Shown here piece after piece: positions 57,040-64,000 of a stretch of 64,000 nt of DNA (positions are counted from its first letter, which is position 1; each line of letters opens with the position of its first letter). This stretch comes from Metasolibacillus fluoroglycofenilyticus (GTDB taxonomy: Bacteria; Bacillota; Bacilli; Bacillales_A; Planococcaceae), in the NCBI RefSeq assembly GCF_003049645.1, contig NZ_PYWK01000001.1:1953487-2017486 (forward strand), given 5' to 3'. A program made the translations under genes and the position numbers. The notes beneath the pieces were generated by a model, which made no database searches, was not told the origin of the DNA, and was given only the letters and a program-made list of their open reading frames with translations.

Positions 57040-57858
57040 TTATTGTGCTAAATAAGCAATAATTTCTTTATTCGTCATTTTCATAGATTTTGGTATATCG
57101 TCACGATTTGATAGCAGACCAAAATAATGAGTAGTTTCAACATTTTGATAAAGATTATATTGAATATTTATATTTTCATTTGTAAGTTTGTGAATCAATT
57201 CTTCATAGAATTCACTTTCTTCCATCATATCTACTGCACATAAATGGAAAATTCCCTTTAATTCATTTTCAAAGATGAAACGCATTTGACGGGCTAATTG
57301 TATATCTAATAAAAAATTACATTGTAAATTACTATAAGCCTGTATCGGCATAGCTGATTCAATTTTCGATTTCACATCATTAAAGCGGGGCGAATTCTTT
57401 CCCCAAATCCCAGGAATTCTAATTATATTGGCACGATTTCCAAGTGATTCTACTAACATCTTCTCACATCTTATTTTATATTGACCGTAATCTGATTTTG
57501 AAATAGGTTCATCATTTTCATTATGATGTTTTGATAAATCGCCATCGAAAACATTTGTAGTCGAGAAATAATAAAGTAAACTTTTTGTGCTTTTTAATTC
57601 ATTAGCGAGAAGACTATGGAAATTAAATTGCTCTTCAAAATCGCCCCTTAAACTGGAAACAATAATATCTGGCTTAGTTAATTGAAGTATTTCACGTATC
57701 ACTTCCCCATCCTGCACATTTAATTGAAATTGCTTGTCAAATGCAAGCTCCGTCGCTGTTGAAAAATAAGTACCATATACATCGAAATCATTTAAACATT
57801 CCTTCGCTATCGCTTTTCCAACTAAACCACTTGCCCCGAGGATTAATATTCTCTTCAA
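57040..57858 (-). CDS. NAD(P)-dependent sugar-nucleotide reductase/epimerase-like protein (RmlD type), 272 aa
   Basis: An extended short-chain dehydrogenase of the RmlD (dTDP-4-dehydrorhamnose reductase) class. It begins with the Rossmann motif RILILGASGLVGKAI, has the DIIVSSLRG segment, the catalytic-type YxxxK as DYGQYKIRCEKML, and an IIRIPGIWG stretch typical of RmlD. The remaining dTDP-rhamnose genes are not nearby, so the substrate is uncertain; related proteins also act as methionine adenosyltransferase regulatory subunits. It is followed by its own terminator and lies 51 bases downstream of the fusion gene. Confidence 0.8.
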   Translation of the reverse strand: MKRILILGASGLVGKAIAKECLNDFDVYGTYFSTATELAFDKQFQLNVQDGEVIREILQLTKPDIIVSSLRGDFEEQFNFHSLLANELKSTKSLLYYFSTTNVFDGDLSKHHNENDEPISKSDYGQYKIRCEKMLVESLGNRANIIRIPGIWGKNSPRFNDVKSKIESAMPIQAYSNLQCNFLLDIQLARQMRFIFENELKGIFHLCAVDMMEESEFYEELIHKLTNENINIQYNLYQNVETTHYFGLLSNRDDIPKSMKMTNKEIIAYLAQ

Positions 57859-57909
57859 GATACAGCCTCCTTTTTAAAATACAGCAGTAATAAACGTCAC
57901 ACTTTTTCT

Positions 57910-59442
57910 TTAATCAAGTAATTGATACTTTGTGTAAATAGTCGTTAATAAGGTAAAGGCTTCTTCAAAATAAGGTTGAATAATGCTTAGCTGTACTAAA
58001 TCTCTAGCTTGCAAATAACTACTTTCATCATGCAAGTAAATACCGTTCAGCTTTAAATCAATGCCAAAACGGCGCAATTCATACGGCAATGCAAATGTTG
58101 CAATCATCGGATAAGCATTTGTTTTATACGCATATTTTTTATAGCATGACCACCCTTCTAGCATTTTCATGCGCTGTGTCAACAGCTCATAGCGTTCAGG
58201 ATAGTAGCGCAATGCAGCTAACGAGCTATGAAGAAGTGCTGCCGGCAATGTAAACGGTATTTGCCAATTGGCATAGTATGCTAGATTGATATAGAGCGGT
58301 GCCTGACTAGGCTGCGGCTGATGATTCGAAAAAACAAAGGATAATCCACTAAGTGCTCCAATTGCCTTACCGCTAACAGCCGTTGCCAAATAAAATGGCG
58401 CTAGCGAGAATGGGAATGCACCAAATGAGCTAATACAATCAGCGCAGACGACCACATCATAGCGTGCAGCAATCTTAGCTAGCTGGTCACCATTACACAT
58501 CCCAGTCGACGTTTCGCCATGTACATAGAGCAGCCATTTATACTCCCCTTGCGCAAGCCTTTCTTCAATGCGTGCTAAATCAAATGGCTCATGCCAAGCG
58601 AAGGTTAGCACATCAAACAGCATTTCCTGTTGCTTTGCCTGTTTTGCTAAACGCTCACCAAACTCACCATTTGTTATAATGAATCCTTTACTCTCTGAAA
58701 AATCAGACTTTAATTGTGCCAGCATTACTTCATTCGCCAATGTCCCTGTGCCAACAAATGGCGTTACATACTGTGTATGTGCCAATGCTAATAAACGCTG
58801 CTGCAGCTCTTGAAACAGCAATTGAAAGGCAAAGGAACGATGCGATAAATCCGTATAGGAAAGCGGCTCTTGCTGGTATACGGGACCCGGATAAAAAGTC
58901 AAAGCATGTCGCCTTAAACGCTGACGTAAAGATGCGCTATTTTCTCTCGTTAATACCATTGGTAAAAATAACGCTTCATTTGTTCCCACAGCCTCAGCAA
59001 ATTGGTGAAAGCCCATTTGTTTATATAGTTTCTCTTCCCTTGTTGTACCGGATATGACACAAGCTGTATATCGACGCTCAAATAAATAATTTGCTAATGC
59101 CTGCGCAAGACGAAAAAACACGCGCCCATTACGAAACTGCGTTTTGATTGCTAGCAGTCGGACTTCACATAACTTATCGCAAATTTCATCTGGTAAATAT
59201 TGTTCTACATCGCCTATTTTACTATCTAACGAGAAGGGGCGTTTATCACGCAGTGCTAGCATACCAATTAACTGTTGCTCTTTATAGACGACAAGATATG
59301 TATTATCTGCATGAAATTTATCTACTAGGCGACGTGTTGCATTCGGTTCGTGCTGCGGGATTTCCTCCACGAATGTTGCATAATTTAATGCTGCTATTTG
59401 GTCAAATTCTTTTTCAGTTGTCGCTATTTTACACCAGTACAT
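57910..59442 (-). CDS. Fusion of a GNAT acyltransferase and a class V aminotransferase, 510 aa
   Basis: Two enzyme domains in one chain. Residues about 1-160 are a GNAT-fold acyltransferase (TYLVVYKEQQLIGMLALRD, EVRLLAIKTQFRNGRVFFRL, LYKQMGFHQF), closest in layout to N-acyl-amino-acid or autoinducer-type synthases. Residues about 180-510 resemble 2-aminoethylphosphonate-pyruvate transaminase: FYPGPVYQQ, FVGTGTLANEV, ITNGEFGERLAKQ, YVHGETSTGMCN, the PLP aspartate D335 in VVCADCISSFGAFP and the lysine K359 in AVSGKAIGALSGLSF. Both active sites look intact. It follows plsY by one base, so it is probably co-transcribed with a phospholipid gene. The product is unknown. Confidence 0.8.
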   Translation of the reverse strand: MYWCKIATTEKEFDQIAALNYATFVEEIPQHEPNATRRLVDKFHADNTYLVVYKEQQLIGMLALRDKRPFSLDSKIGDVEQYLPDEICDKLCEVRLLAIKTQFRNGRVFFRLAQALANYLFERRYTACVISGTTREEKLYKQMGFHQFAEAVGTNEALFLPMVLTRENSASLRQRLRRHALTFYPGPVYQQEPLSYTDLSHRSFAFQLLFQELQQRLLALAHTQYVTPFVGTGTLANEVMLAQLKSDFSESKGFIITNGEFGERLAKQAKQQEMLFDVLTFAWHEPFDLARIEERLAQGEYKWLLYVHGETSTGMCNGDQLAKIAARYDVVVCADCISSFGAFPFSLAPFYLATAVSGKAIGALSGLSFVFSNHQPQPSQAPLYINLAYYANWQIPFTLPAALLHSSLAALRYYPERYELLTQRMKMLEGWSCYKKYAYKTNAYPMIATFALPYELRRFGIDLKLNGIYLHDESSYLQARDLVQLSIIQPYFEEAFTLLTTIYTKYQLLD

Positions 59443-59443
59443 A

Positions 59444-59992
59444 CTAAATCAGCCTTTCTTTTATGTTTTGTCGATGCTGCCATAAAACAATTATAATACT
59501 GCAAATAAGCGTTGCAGGTAACACTCCTGTAAAAATAACAATCATACTATATAAAATCAACGCAATACAGAAGCCAAATGTTGCACTTTTTAAAAAATAA
59601 GCCGACGCTATAAAACTAAAAATGAATATAGGAAAATAGGAAAAATTCAGTGCAACAAGAGCACCAACAATCGTAGCAACTCCTTTTCCTCCCTTAAAAC
59701 GAAGCCAGCAGGGATAGAGATGCCCAAGCAATGTACAAAACACCGCCCATGTAATAATCGTGTCTTCAAATTGAGCATAATGTCCAATTAATACAACAAT
59801 GACACCTTTTAAACCATCACCTACTGCCGTCACGACAAAAGCCTTTTTGCCCAAAACCCTTCCCGCATTACGTGCACCCAAATTCCCGCTGGACTGTCGC
59901 TGCAACGAATAACCATACCATTTCCCTACAAACCACGCAGTCATTATTGCGCCTAATAAATAGCTGCCTAATAAATAATAAACAATCATCAT
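59444..59992 (-). CDS. plsY: Glycerol-3-phosphate acyltransferase PlsY, 182 aa
   Basis: A membrane acyltransferase that adds an acyl group from acyl phosphate to glycerol 3-phosphate, the first step of phospholipid synthesis. The three conserved loops are visible: SSGNLGARNAGRVLG, FKGGKGVATIVGALV and the C-terminal HRQN. Four to five membrane helices; length somewhat short but typical. In most Bacillales plsY stands alone; here it is directly followed by the GNAT-aminotransferase fusion gene. It may be a second plsY copy; the rest of the genome is not visible. Confidence 0.88.
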   Translation of the reverse strand: MMIVYYLLGSYLLGAIMTAWFVGKWYGYSLQRQSSGNLGARNAGRVLGKKAFVVTAVGDGLKGVIVVLIGHYAQFEDTIITWAVFCTLLGHLYPCWLRFKGGKGVATIVGALVALNFSYFPIFIFSFIASAYFLKSATFGFCIALILYSMIVIFTGVLPATLICSIIIVLWQHRQNIKERLI

Positions 59993-60489
59993 CGACTTTT
60001 CACTACTTTGGATAATTGCGCTCTACTTCTGTAAATATTACCCATTTTCTTCACATGCTCCGCCCCATTTCTCTCTTTAATCAATTACGTCTTGGCTAAC
60101 TCTAGTTTGGTTTCAGCTTTAGGCCCATCCGATTATCGTTACGCACCTTAGACTATGTTCCTCTGTGACAATCCCGCCTCCCATCATTTCGTTACTTGCA
60201 GAGGTCTTTTATACCTATCGCTTTGCTTTCAATACAAAATCCTGCGGTTACTCGTCGCAAAAAACATGTGCTCCTGCGGTTACTCGTCGCAAAAAACATT
60301 GCTGAAAGAAGTTAAACCTCCTTCCCTTAAACGATGGAATTTTCTTATATTTTACATTAATTCATTACCATGTGGAATCAGACTACTTCTATTTTTTCTA
60401 CTTCACAATAGGCATAACTATAGAACTGTGTCATCCTTTCTCATATGTTAAATATGACTTACTATTTCAGCGAAAAAGGAGGACTCAAA
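59993..60489. repeat. Intergenic region with a 32-bp tandem duplication
   Basis: In this 497-base gap CCTGCGGTTACTCGTCGCAA, AAAACATGTGCT is repeated at 60241 and 60273, a 32-base period. Nearly the same 47 bases occur inverted at 16551-16600. A fragment near 60075-60110 (minus GACGTAATTGATTAAAG) resembles the tail of the dispersed structured repeat. No gene is seen. Confidence 0.6.
60425..60450 (+). promoter_or_regulatory. Possible sigma-K promoter before cotD
   Basis: CATATGTTA at 60442-60450 fits the sigma-K -10 pattern CATAnnnTA, and AC stands at 60425, with a slightly short spacing. Sigma-K control is expected for a cotD gene. The match is weak and needs a mapped start site. Confidence 0.35.
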
Positions 60490-60852
60490 ATGGTTAATAG
60501 ATTTGGGGGCAATCCCCCTAATAGAGGTGGCTACTGGGACAACATGGTTGGCGGTGCATTTGGAGGCAATCAGATGGCAGGAAGAGATGCGCAATTTTTA
60601 CCAACACAAGTAGGACCAACACAATTCAGTCAACCAATCGTTTCACCAACGCGTCAATTTGTACAAACAAATGTGACAAATACAGTTGTACCGCATGTTC
60701 ACCCTTCCCACTTAACAGTTGTAAATCGCCAAATGATTAATAATCAACACTACTTCCCACATACACAATCCGTCATGAATGAATGCTTTGAAACGACAAC
60801 AATGTGTGGTCAGCCATTTAATCCATGCAATCATAGACGTGGCAGACGTTAA
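60490..60852 (+). CDS. cotD: CotD-family spore coat protein, 120 aa
   Basis: An inner spore coat protein. The N-terminal half is rich in Gly, Asn and Gln (FGGNPPNRGGYWDN). The C-terminal half carries the CotD pattern: a repeated His/Val segment TVVPHVHPSHLTVVNRQMIN, then QHYFPHTQSVMNECFE and a cysteine-containing end (MCGQPFNPC). The ATG at 60490 has AAAAGGAGG seven bases before it; an open extension of 15 codons upstream has no signal. It stands alone on the plus strand and ends in a bidirectional terminator. Confidence 0.85.
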   Translation: MVNRFGGNPPNRGGYWDNMVGGAFGGNQMAGRDAQFLPTQVGPTQFSQPIVSPTRQFVQTNVTNTVVPHVHPSHLTVVNRQMINNQHYFPHTQSVMNECFETTTMCGQPFNPCNHRRGRR

Positions 60853-60862
60853 TAAATAAAAA

Positions 60863-60903
60863 ACGAGAATTGTGTGGGTGCCAGGCACTCACACAATTCT
60901 CAC
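60863..60903. terminator. Bidirectional terminator between cotD and selO
   Basis: GAGAATTGTGTGGGTGCC and GGCACTCACACAATTCTC form a near-perfect stem around a single A, with A/T runs outside. The GGTGCCAGGCAC core is a frequent palindrome in Bacillales intergenic regions. Confidence 0.85.
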
Positions 60904-60907
60904 ACAA

Positions 60908-62368
60908 TTAAGTTCCGCAAAATGTTCTGTAGGTGCAGCTTGTAGCAGGGGGTAATGCTGCATACTTTTCTTGCTCAGTGGTATAAGCAAAAGGCTGTGT
61001 CAATACTTCTAACAATTGCTGCAAAGGTAGCAAATTCCCTTCATTAGCAGCGTCTAATGCCTCTTCCACACGATGATTACGCGGGATTATAGCTGGATTA
61101 TGCTGTCGCATTGTAAGCTGGACAAGCTCAGCTGGTTGCGGTTGTCGCGGTTGTCGCTGTAATCGCTCTTGCCATTTATTTTGCCACTGTTTGAATGTCT
61201 CAAGTTGGAACAGCGCATTGTTTTCAAATTGTCCTAAAGTTAAAATGCGAAAAGTATTTGTATAATCAGCTTCATTCACTTCCATCCATTGCAGTAGCTC
61301 GTCAATTAACGCAAGGTCTTGTGTTTCCTCTGTTATAAGCCCAAGCTTTAAGCGCATTCCCGCTAACCAGTTAGCTTCATACAATTGAGGAAAGCGTTGA
61401 AGTGTCTGCTCAGCAATTTTAATTGCTTGTGCCGAATCAGGGTCCATTAACAATAGCAAGGATTCCGCAAATCGAGCTAAATTCCAAAGTGCCATATTCG
61501 GTTGGTTTTGATATGCATAACGACCATTTGCATCAATGGAGCTAAACACTGTTGAAGGTTTATATTGGTCCATAAACGCACACGGTCCATAATCAATCGT
61601 CTCACCGCTAATTGTCATATTATCCGTGTTCATCACGCCATGGATAAAGCCTACTAATTGCCATTTTGCAATCAATTCAGCCTGTTTTTCAATAACAGCT
61701 TCAAGCAATTTCGTATATCGCTGCTCCTCATTTTGTAGCTCAGGGTAATGGCGCTGTATAGCATAATCTGCTAAAGCCTGAAGCTCCTCCTTCGTGCCCC
61801 ATCTTGCCGCATATTGAAATGTACCTACGCGCAAATGGCTGCTGGCAACGCGTGTTAGTATAGCTCCTTGCAACGCCTGCTCTCGCATAATCATTTCACC
61901 CGTCGTAACAACCGCTAAGCTGCGCGTTGTCGGAATGCCGAGCGCATGCATTGCCTCACTAATAATATATTCACGCAACATCGGCCCTAGCGCCGCACGC
62001 CCATCTCCACCGCGCGAAAAAGGCGTTCGCCCAGCACCCTTTAATTGAATATCAACGCGCTCATTGTCTGGTGTTATATGCTCTCCTAAAAGTATAGCTC
62101 GTCCATCACCAAGCATATTAAAATGACCAAACTGATGACCTGCATACGCTTGTGCTAAAGGCAAGCTGCCAACAGGCTCCTTATTTCCAGCGAACTCTAG
62201 AATTGCTTCTTCACTTTGCAATGACAGTCCATTTAAACCAAGCTTTGAGGCAAGCTGCTCATTGAGAATGACAAGCTTTGGCTTCTGAACAGGATTCAAC
62301 GCCATCGATGCAAAAAAAGTATGGGGTAGCTGTGCATAGCTGTTATCAAAACACCAGCCACTATTCAT
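60908..62368 (-). CDS. selO: SelO/YdiU protein adenylyltransferase, 486 aa
   Basis: A pseudokinase-fold enzyme that transfers AMP to Ser, Thr or Tyr of target proteins, linked to redox stress in E. coli. Typical segments are [58 protein letters not shown], the catalytic-type [20 protein letters not shown] and the C-terminal end YRTFCGT. Bacterial SelO proteins of this type have Cys, not selenocysteine, at the end. Length is normal. It lies 15 bases downstream of a lipoprotein gene and may be co-transcribed with it. Confidence 0.94.
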   Translation of the reverse strand: MNSGWCFDNSYAQLPHTFFASMALNPVQKPKLVILNEQLASKLGLNGLSLQSEEAILEFAGNKEPVGSLPLAQAYAGHQFGHFNMLGDGRAILLGEHITPDNERVDIQLKGAGRTPFSRGGDGRAALGPMLREYIISEAMHALGIPTTRSLAVVTTGEMIMREQALQGAILTRVASSHLRVGTFQYAARWGTKEELQALADYAIQRHYPELQNEEQRYTKLLEAVIEKQAELIAKWQLVGFIHGVMNTDNMTISGETIDYGPCAFMDQYKPSTVFSSIDANGRYAYQNQPNMALWNLARFAESLLLLMDPDSAQAIKIAEQTLQRFPQLYEANWLAGMRLKLGLITEETQDLALIDELLQWMEVNEADYTNTFRILTLGQFENNALFQLETFKQWQNKWQERLQRQPRQPQPAELVQLTMRQHNPAIIPRNHRVEEALDAANEGNLLPLQQLLEVLTQPFAYTTEQEKYAALPPATSCTYRTFCGT

Positions 62369-62383
62369 AAAATGCCTCCTATC

Positions 62384-62989
62384 TTATTGTAATAATGCTA
62401 AATCGTAAATTGTATAATCACAACGATAAATGAATAAATAACGATCATCAATCAATAAGCCTGTTGCCTTATCAATTTCCGTTGCAAAATAGCTTACATC
62501 CTCCCCAACAAATGTTGCAAGTGGTTGCCCTGCTTGTGAACGAATTAATACAATCTTATCCTTCCCTATCGTTGAATTTTTCATATCATTCACCATGCGA
62601 TTAATAAACGGTACAGAACGATCAAAATTATCAATATCTACAGTTTGTGCATATTCCTCAAAAATATTTGTTAAACCGTCCTCATAAGCTATTAAGCTAC
62701 TTCCAACATGCAGCATTTGCTTGCCACCAATCGTAATATCAAGCACTGACGATTTTTCAACAGTATTACCTTCAGCATCCTTCATCGCAAATTTATCATC
62801 CGCCTTGATACTAACACTTTTTCCTTTGATTTGGTCAATAATTTGACTACTCTCATCATATGTTTGTATCGTAATTTCTCTCCCTATAAATTGCTCCTTT
62901 ATATTGCCAAAACCCCATTGTAAAAGGTTACAACCCGCTAATGTAAGTATTGAAACACCTAATACGAATACTAAAATAAATTTTTTCAT
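62384..62989 (-). CDS. Putative lipoprotein of the DUF5052 type, 201 aa
   Basis: The N-terminus is a lipoprotein signal (MKKFILVFVLGVSILTLAGC, Cys20). The mature part begins NLLQWGFGNIKEQFIGREIT and looks like the DUF5052 lipoproteins of Firmicutes, with a beta-rich body (KSVSIKADDKFAMK, SSVLDITIGGKQMLHVGSS) and a central NFDRSVPFINRMVND stretch. The function of the family is unknown. No cleavage or catalytic motif is seen. It precedes selO on the same strand. Confidence 0.75.
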   Translation of the reverse strand: MKKFILVFVLGVSILTLAGCNLLQWGFGNIKEQFIGREITIQTYDESSQIIDQIKGKSVSIKADDKFAMKDAEGNTVEKSSVLDITIGGKQMLHVGSSLIAYEDGLTNIFEEYAQTVDIDNFDRSVPFINRMVNDMKNSTIGKDKIVLIRSQAGQPLATFVGEDVSYFATEIDKATGLLIDDRYLFIYRCDYTIYDLALLQ

Positions 62990-63055
62990 ATGTATAACTC
63001 TCCCTTGCTTTCTTTACTATTTTTACGGTTCATCTTGTAAATAGTTTCATTTTAA

Positions 63056-63092
63056 AAACCCCTAAACCGAGAAACAGGGCTTAGGGGAGTAC
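63056..63092 (-). terminator. Terminator after the AraC/GyrI-type regulator gene
   Basis: The minus strand reads ACTCCCCTAAGCCCTGTTTC, then TCGGTTTAGGGG, TTTTTAAAAT. Confidence 0.75.
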
Positions 63093-63096
63093 AAAG

Positions 63097-63954
63097 TTAT
63101 TTAACTGGAATCCAAATTTCAGATACTAAATCTTCCTTAAATGGGTCTTCATCAGAATATACTTCTAGTTCCGCTGTTCCAGCAGGCTCATATGGATTCG
63201 AAGGAAACCATTCAGAATAAATTTTCTTCCAAGCATTTTGCATCGCCTCAGGCATTGGACCAACTACTTCAAACACAACCCATTTTGCTGCTGGAATTTC
63301 TAATGTCGCTAAATGCTTCGGTGTCTCGCCGTTAGCAGCAGTAGCAATCCAATAATCAATCATATTACCTGCATCTTTTTGTGGTAAGCAAACACCTAGC
63401 ACACCTTTAATTTCGCCATTGTTCAGTCTAAATAACTCCGTGTCAGTGCCGTTTTCATTTACTTCATTCCAAAATACCGGAATTCCTTGCAAATTCTCGC
63501 CATTTGAACAATTATATGTTCTTTTAATTCCTACAACTTGAAACGCTTCTTTTTCAATAATTTTGTACTTCATCGGTTCTGCTCCCTTCAAACTCACCTG
63601 GATAACGAGGCGGTTATATGCTTGTAGTACGCATTGTTTTTTTCTTGCATCACTCGGCGTCACACCGTGTAACTTGCGGAACGCCTTTGTAAATGCTTCA
63701 GGAGAATCATAGCCATATTTGTAGGCAAGGTCGATTATTTTTTGTTCTGTCATCAACACTTCCTGTGCTGCCAACGTTAATCTGCGCTTTCTTATATAAT
63801 CAGCAATTGTCATATCTGTTAATAACGAGAATGTTCGTTGAAAATGATAAACTGAACAATTAGCTTCACGTGCGATTTGCTCTATCGTTATATTTTCTAA
63901 CAAATGCTCCTCCATATAATGAATCGCCTTTTGAATCGACTCTATCCAACTCAT
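63097..63954 (-). CDS. AraC-family regulator with GyrI-like effector domain, 285 aa
   Basis: The N-terminal 105 residues hold the two helix-turn-helix motifs of the AraC family (ITIEQIAREANCSVYHFQRT; IDLAYKYGYDSPEAFTKAFR then LHGVTPSDARK). The C-terminal 160 residues (from about 125, MKYKIIEKEAFQVVGIKRTY) form a GyrI-like small-molecule-binding domain with VWVVFEVVG-like AKWVVFEVVGPMPEAMQ. This is the layout of Rob/BltR-type regulators that sense hydrophobic drugs or metabolites. Targets are unknown; the gene is transcribed alone. Confidence 0.9.
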   Translation of the reverse strand: MSWIESIQKAIHYMEEHLLENITIEQIAREANCSVYHFQRTFSLLTDMTIADYIRKRRLTLAAQEVLMTEQKIIDLAYKYGYDSPEAFTKAFRKLHGVTPSDARKKQCVLQAYNRLVIQVSLKGAEPMKYKIIEKEAFQVVGIKRTYNCSNGENLQGIPVFWNEVNENGTDTELFRLNNGEIKGVLGVCLPQKDAGNMIDYWIATAANGETPKHLATLEIPAAKWVVFEVVGPMPEAMQNAWKKIYSEWFPSNPYEPAGTAELEVYSDEDPFKEDLVSEIWIPVK

Positions 63955-64000
63955 TACGCCCTCACTCCTTGCTTAAAGCATACATCTACCTGTGCTGCCT

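Noticed and set aside
59993..60300. A 98-codon plus-strand frame at 60155-60451
   Set aside because: It contains the 32-bp tandem duplication and no translation signal; more likely non-coding repeat sequence.

Overview
The window looks like a chromosomal segment of a low-GC, endospore-forming member of the Bacillales, most likely a Lysinibacillus/Solibacillus-type Planococcaceae. This placement is an inference from AT-rich codon use, many sporulation and germination genes, S-layer-homology proteins and gene order. The core follows the Bacillus subtilis order, read on the minus strand: ysoA-tig-clpX-lon-ysxC, then (after an insertion) hemA-X-C-D-B-L, a spoVID-like gene, valS, folC, a spoIIB-like gene, maf, radC, mreBCD, minCD, spoIVFA-spoIVFB, rplU-prp-rpmA, spo0B, obg, pheB, pheA. 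Compared with B. subtilis, comC and lonB are absent, folC is present twice in tandem, and the SpoIVFA- and SpoVID-like proteins are shortened.

Region by region. 1-5330 is accessory: a lipoprotein, a small secreted two-cysteine protein, the remnant of a membrane gene and a three-gene ABC-2 exporter. 5330-32000 is the conserved chain from pheA to hemX, broken at 24400-25440 by four perfect-length 150-bp tandem repeats, a small membrane-protein gene and a fifth, shortened repeat copy. 32335-33675 is hemA. About 33700-45700 is an insertion relative to B. subtilis. It holds a ComX-ComP-ComA-like quorum-sensing cassette, including a 52-codon comX-like gene just upstream of the kinase and no visible comQ, a lone ABC ATPase, and three large secreted proteins, two with SLH domains and one of these with a von Willebrand A domain. 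A YjfB-family gene follows. 45700-52800 is ysxC-lon-clpX-tig-ysoA. 52900-56560 is a germinant-receptor operon in the order B-A-C. 57000-64000 is accessory: an NAD-dependent sugar-nucleotide reductase-like protein, an unusual GNAT-aminotransferase fusion next to plsY, cotD, selO, a lipoprotein and an AraC/GyrI-type regulator.

Regulation visible in the sequence includes a T-box leader before valS, an L21 leader before rplU, many intrinsic terminators (several sharing the same loop sequence), and two homologous promoter regions 10 kb apart (27070-27170 minus and 37461-37565 plus) that share a 14-mer and TGGCGG elements. Three families of dispersed non-coding repeats were also seen; one shows a compensatory base-pair change between copies, which suggests a conserved RNA or cruciform structure.

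No tRNA, rRNA, CRISPR array or complete insertion sequence was recognised. All family assignments come from reading motifs and gene order; no database search was run.
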